Source: an uncultured Clostridium sp.
GTDB lineage: Bacteria; Bacillota; Clostridia; Oscillospirales; Acutalibacteraceae
Direction: 5' to 3'
DNA length: 5,831 bases
Assembly (NCBI GenBank): GCA_900547915.1
Contig: URIN01000108.1
Span: 1-5,831, forward strand
In this document: positions 5,711 through 5,831 of the stretch, piece by piece
Numbering within the stretch: the first letter of the stretch is position 1
How the letters are laid out: each line of letters opens with the position of its first letter
Made by a program: the position numbers and the translations under genes
The notes under the pieces: model-generated
Database searches by the model: none
Seen by the model: only the letters and a program-made list of their open reading frames with translations
Told to the model about the DNA's origin: nothing

Positions 5711-5831
5711 TTAAAATATTTTACACAGCCAGACGGCAAGCATAAGCAAAGCATTTATGAATATGCAAACGGCAACTGCTCTGTCGTTTAATTTTCTGCG
5801 AAGAATGAACTGGTAATACATAAGATAGCAC
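5711..5831 (-). CDS. Partial membrane protein gene, C-terminal 39 codons
   Basis: Read on the minus strand, a frame enters from the window edge and runs 39 codons to TAA at 5713-5711. The visible end contains YYQFILRRKLNDRAV followed by a hydrophobic helix (VCIFINALLMLAVWLCKIF) that reaches the last residue, so the protein ends in a membrane segment preceded by a basic stretch. An ATG four codons into the visible part has no ribosome binding site before it, so I treat this as the 3' end of a longer gene beginning beyond the window. The stop lies 20 bp before the next start, which suggests one operon with the 5184-5690 gene. Too little is visible to name a family. Confidence 0.6.
   Translation of the reverse strand, partial: CYLMYYQFILRRKLNDRAVAVCIFINALLMLAVWLCKIF

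Noticed and set aside
46..5831. CRISPR array, tRNA, rRNA, insertion sequence, toxin-antitoxin or defence system
   Set aside because: Reading both strands I saw no regularly spaced repeats, no cloverleaf-like sequence, no transposase or integrase and no defence-type gene; the genes present explain nearly all of the window.

Overview
The window looks like chromosomal DNA from an endospore-forming Firmicute of the class Clostridia. The main evidence is a SpoIIE-type sporulation phosphatase, moderate-GC genes separated by AT-rich gaps, strong purine-rich ribosome binding sites, and intrinsic terminators with U-tracts. I cannot name a genus from sequence alone; the order Oscillospirales or a relative is only a guess. 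The first 45 bases are not genomic. They are an Illumina Nextera i7 adapter (end of P7, an 8-base index, the read-2 primer site and the 19-base Tn5 mosaic end), so biological sequence starts at 46.

Layout. 46-259: AT-rich non-coding DNA with a good sigma-A-type promoter facing right. It may also hold the start of a leftward gene cut off by the adapter (weak). 260-958 (+): a six-helix membrane protein resembling the DUF2238/YjdF group. 1013-1073: a hairpin with a T-run, probably that gene's terminator. 1093-1125: a candidate promoter with an unusually long 21-bp spacer, the architecture known for Spo0A-activated sigma-A promoters such as B. subtilis spoIIE. 1161-3290 (+): spoIIE. 3311-5128 (+): glmS, only 20 bp after spoIIE and with a strong ribosome binding site. 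5144-5174: a near-perfect hairpin terminator that can serve both strands. 5184-5690 (-): an unrecognised small membrane protein with a Gln/Asn/Pro-rich tail, convergent with glmS. 5711-5831 (-): the 3' end of another membrane protein gene, probably in one operon with it.

How the genes may work together. SpoIIE dephosphorylates SpoIIAA to release sigma-F in the forespore. GlmS makes glucosamine-6-phosphate, the entry point to UDP-GlcNAc and hence peptidoglycan. The tight spacing suggests a spoIIE-glmS transcription unit, which would link amino-sugar supply for septum or cortex synthesis to sporulation; this is inference. The gap is too short to hold a glmS ribozyme. I see no CRISPR array, tRNA, rRNA, insertion sequence, prophage or defence system. 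Apart from the adapter, this is mostly an ordinary housekeeping/sporulation region, with a few points worth checking.
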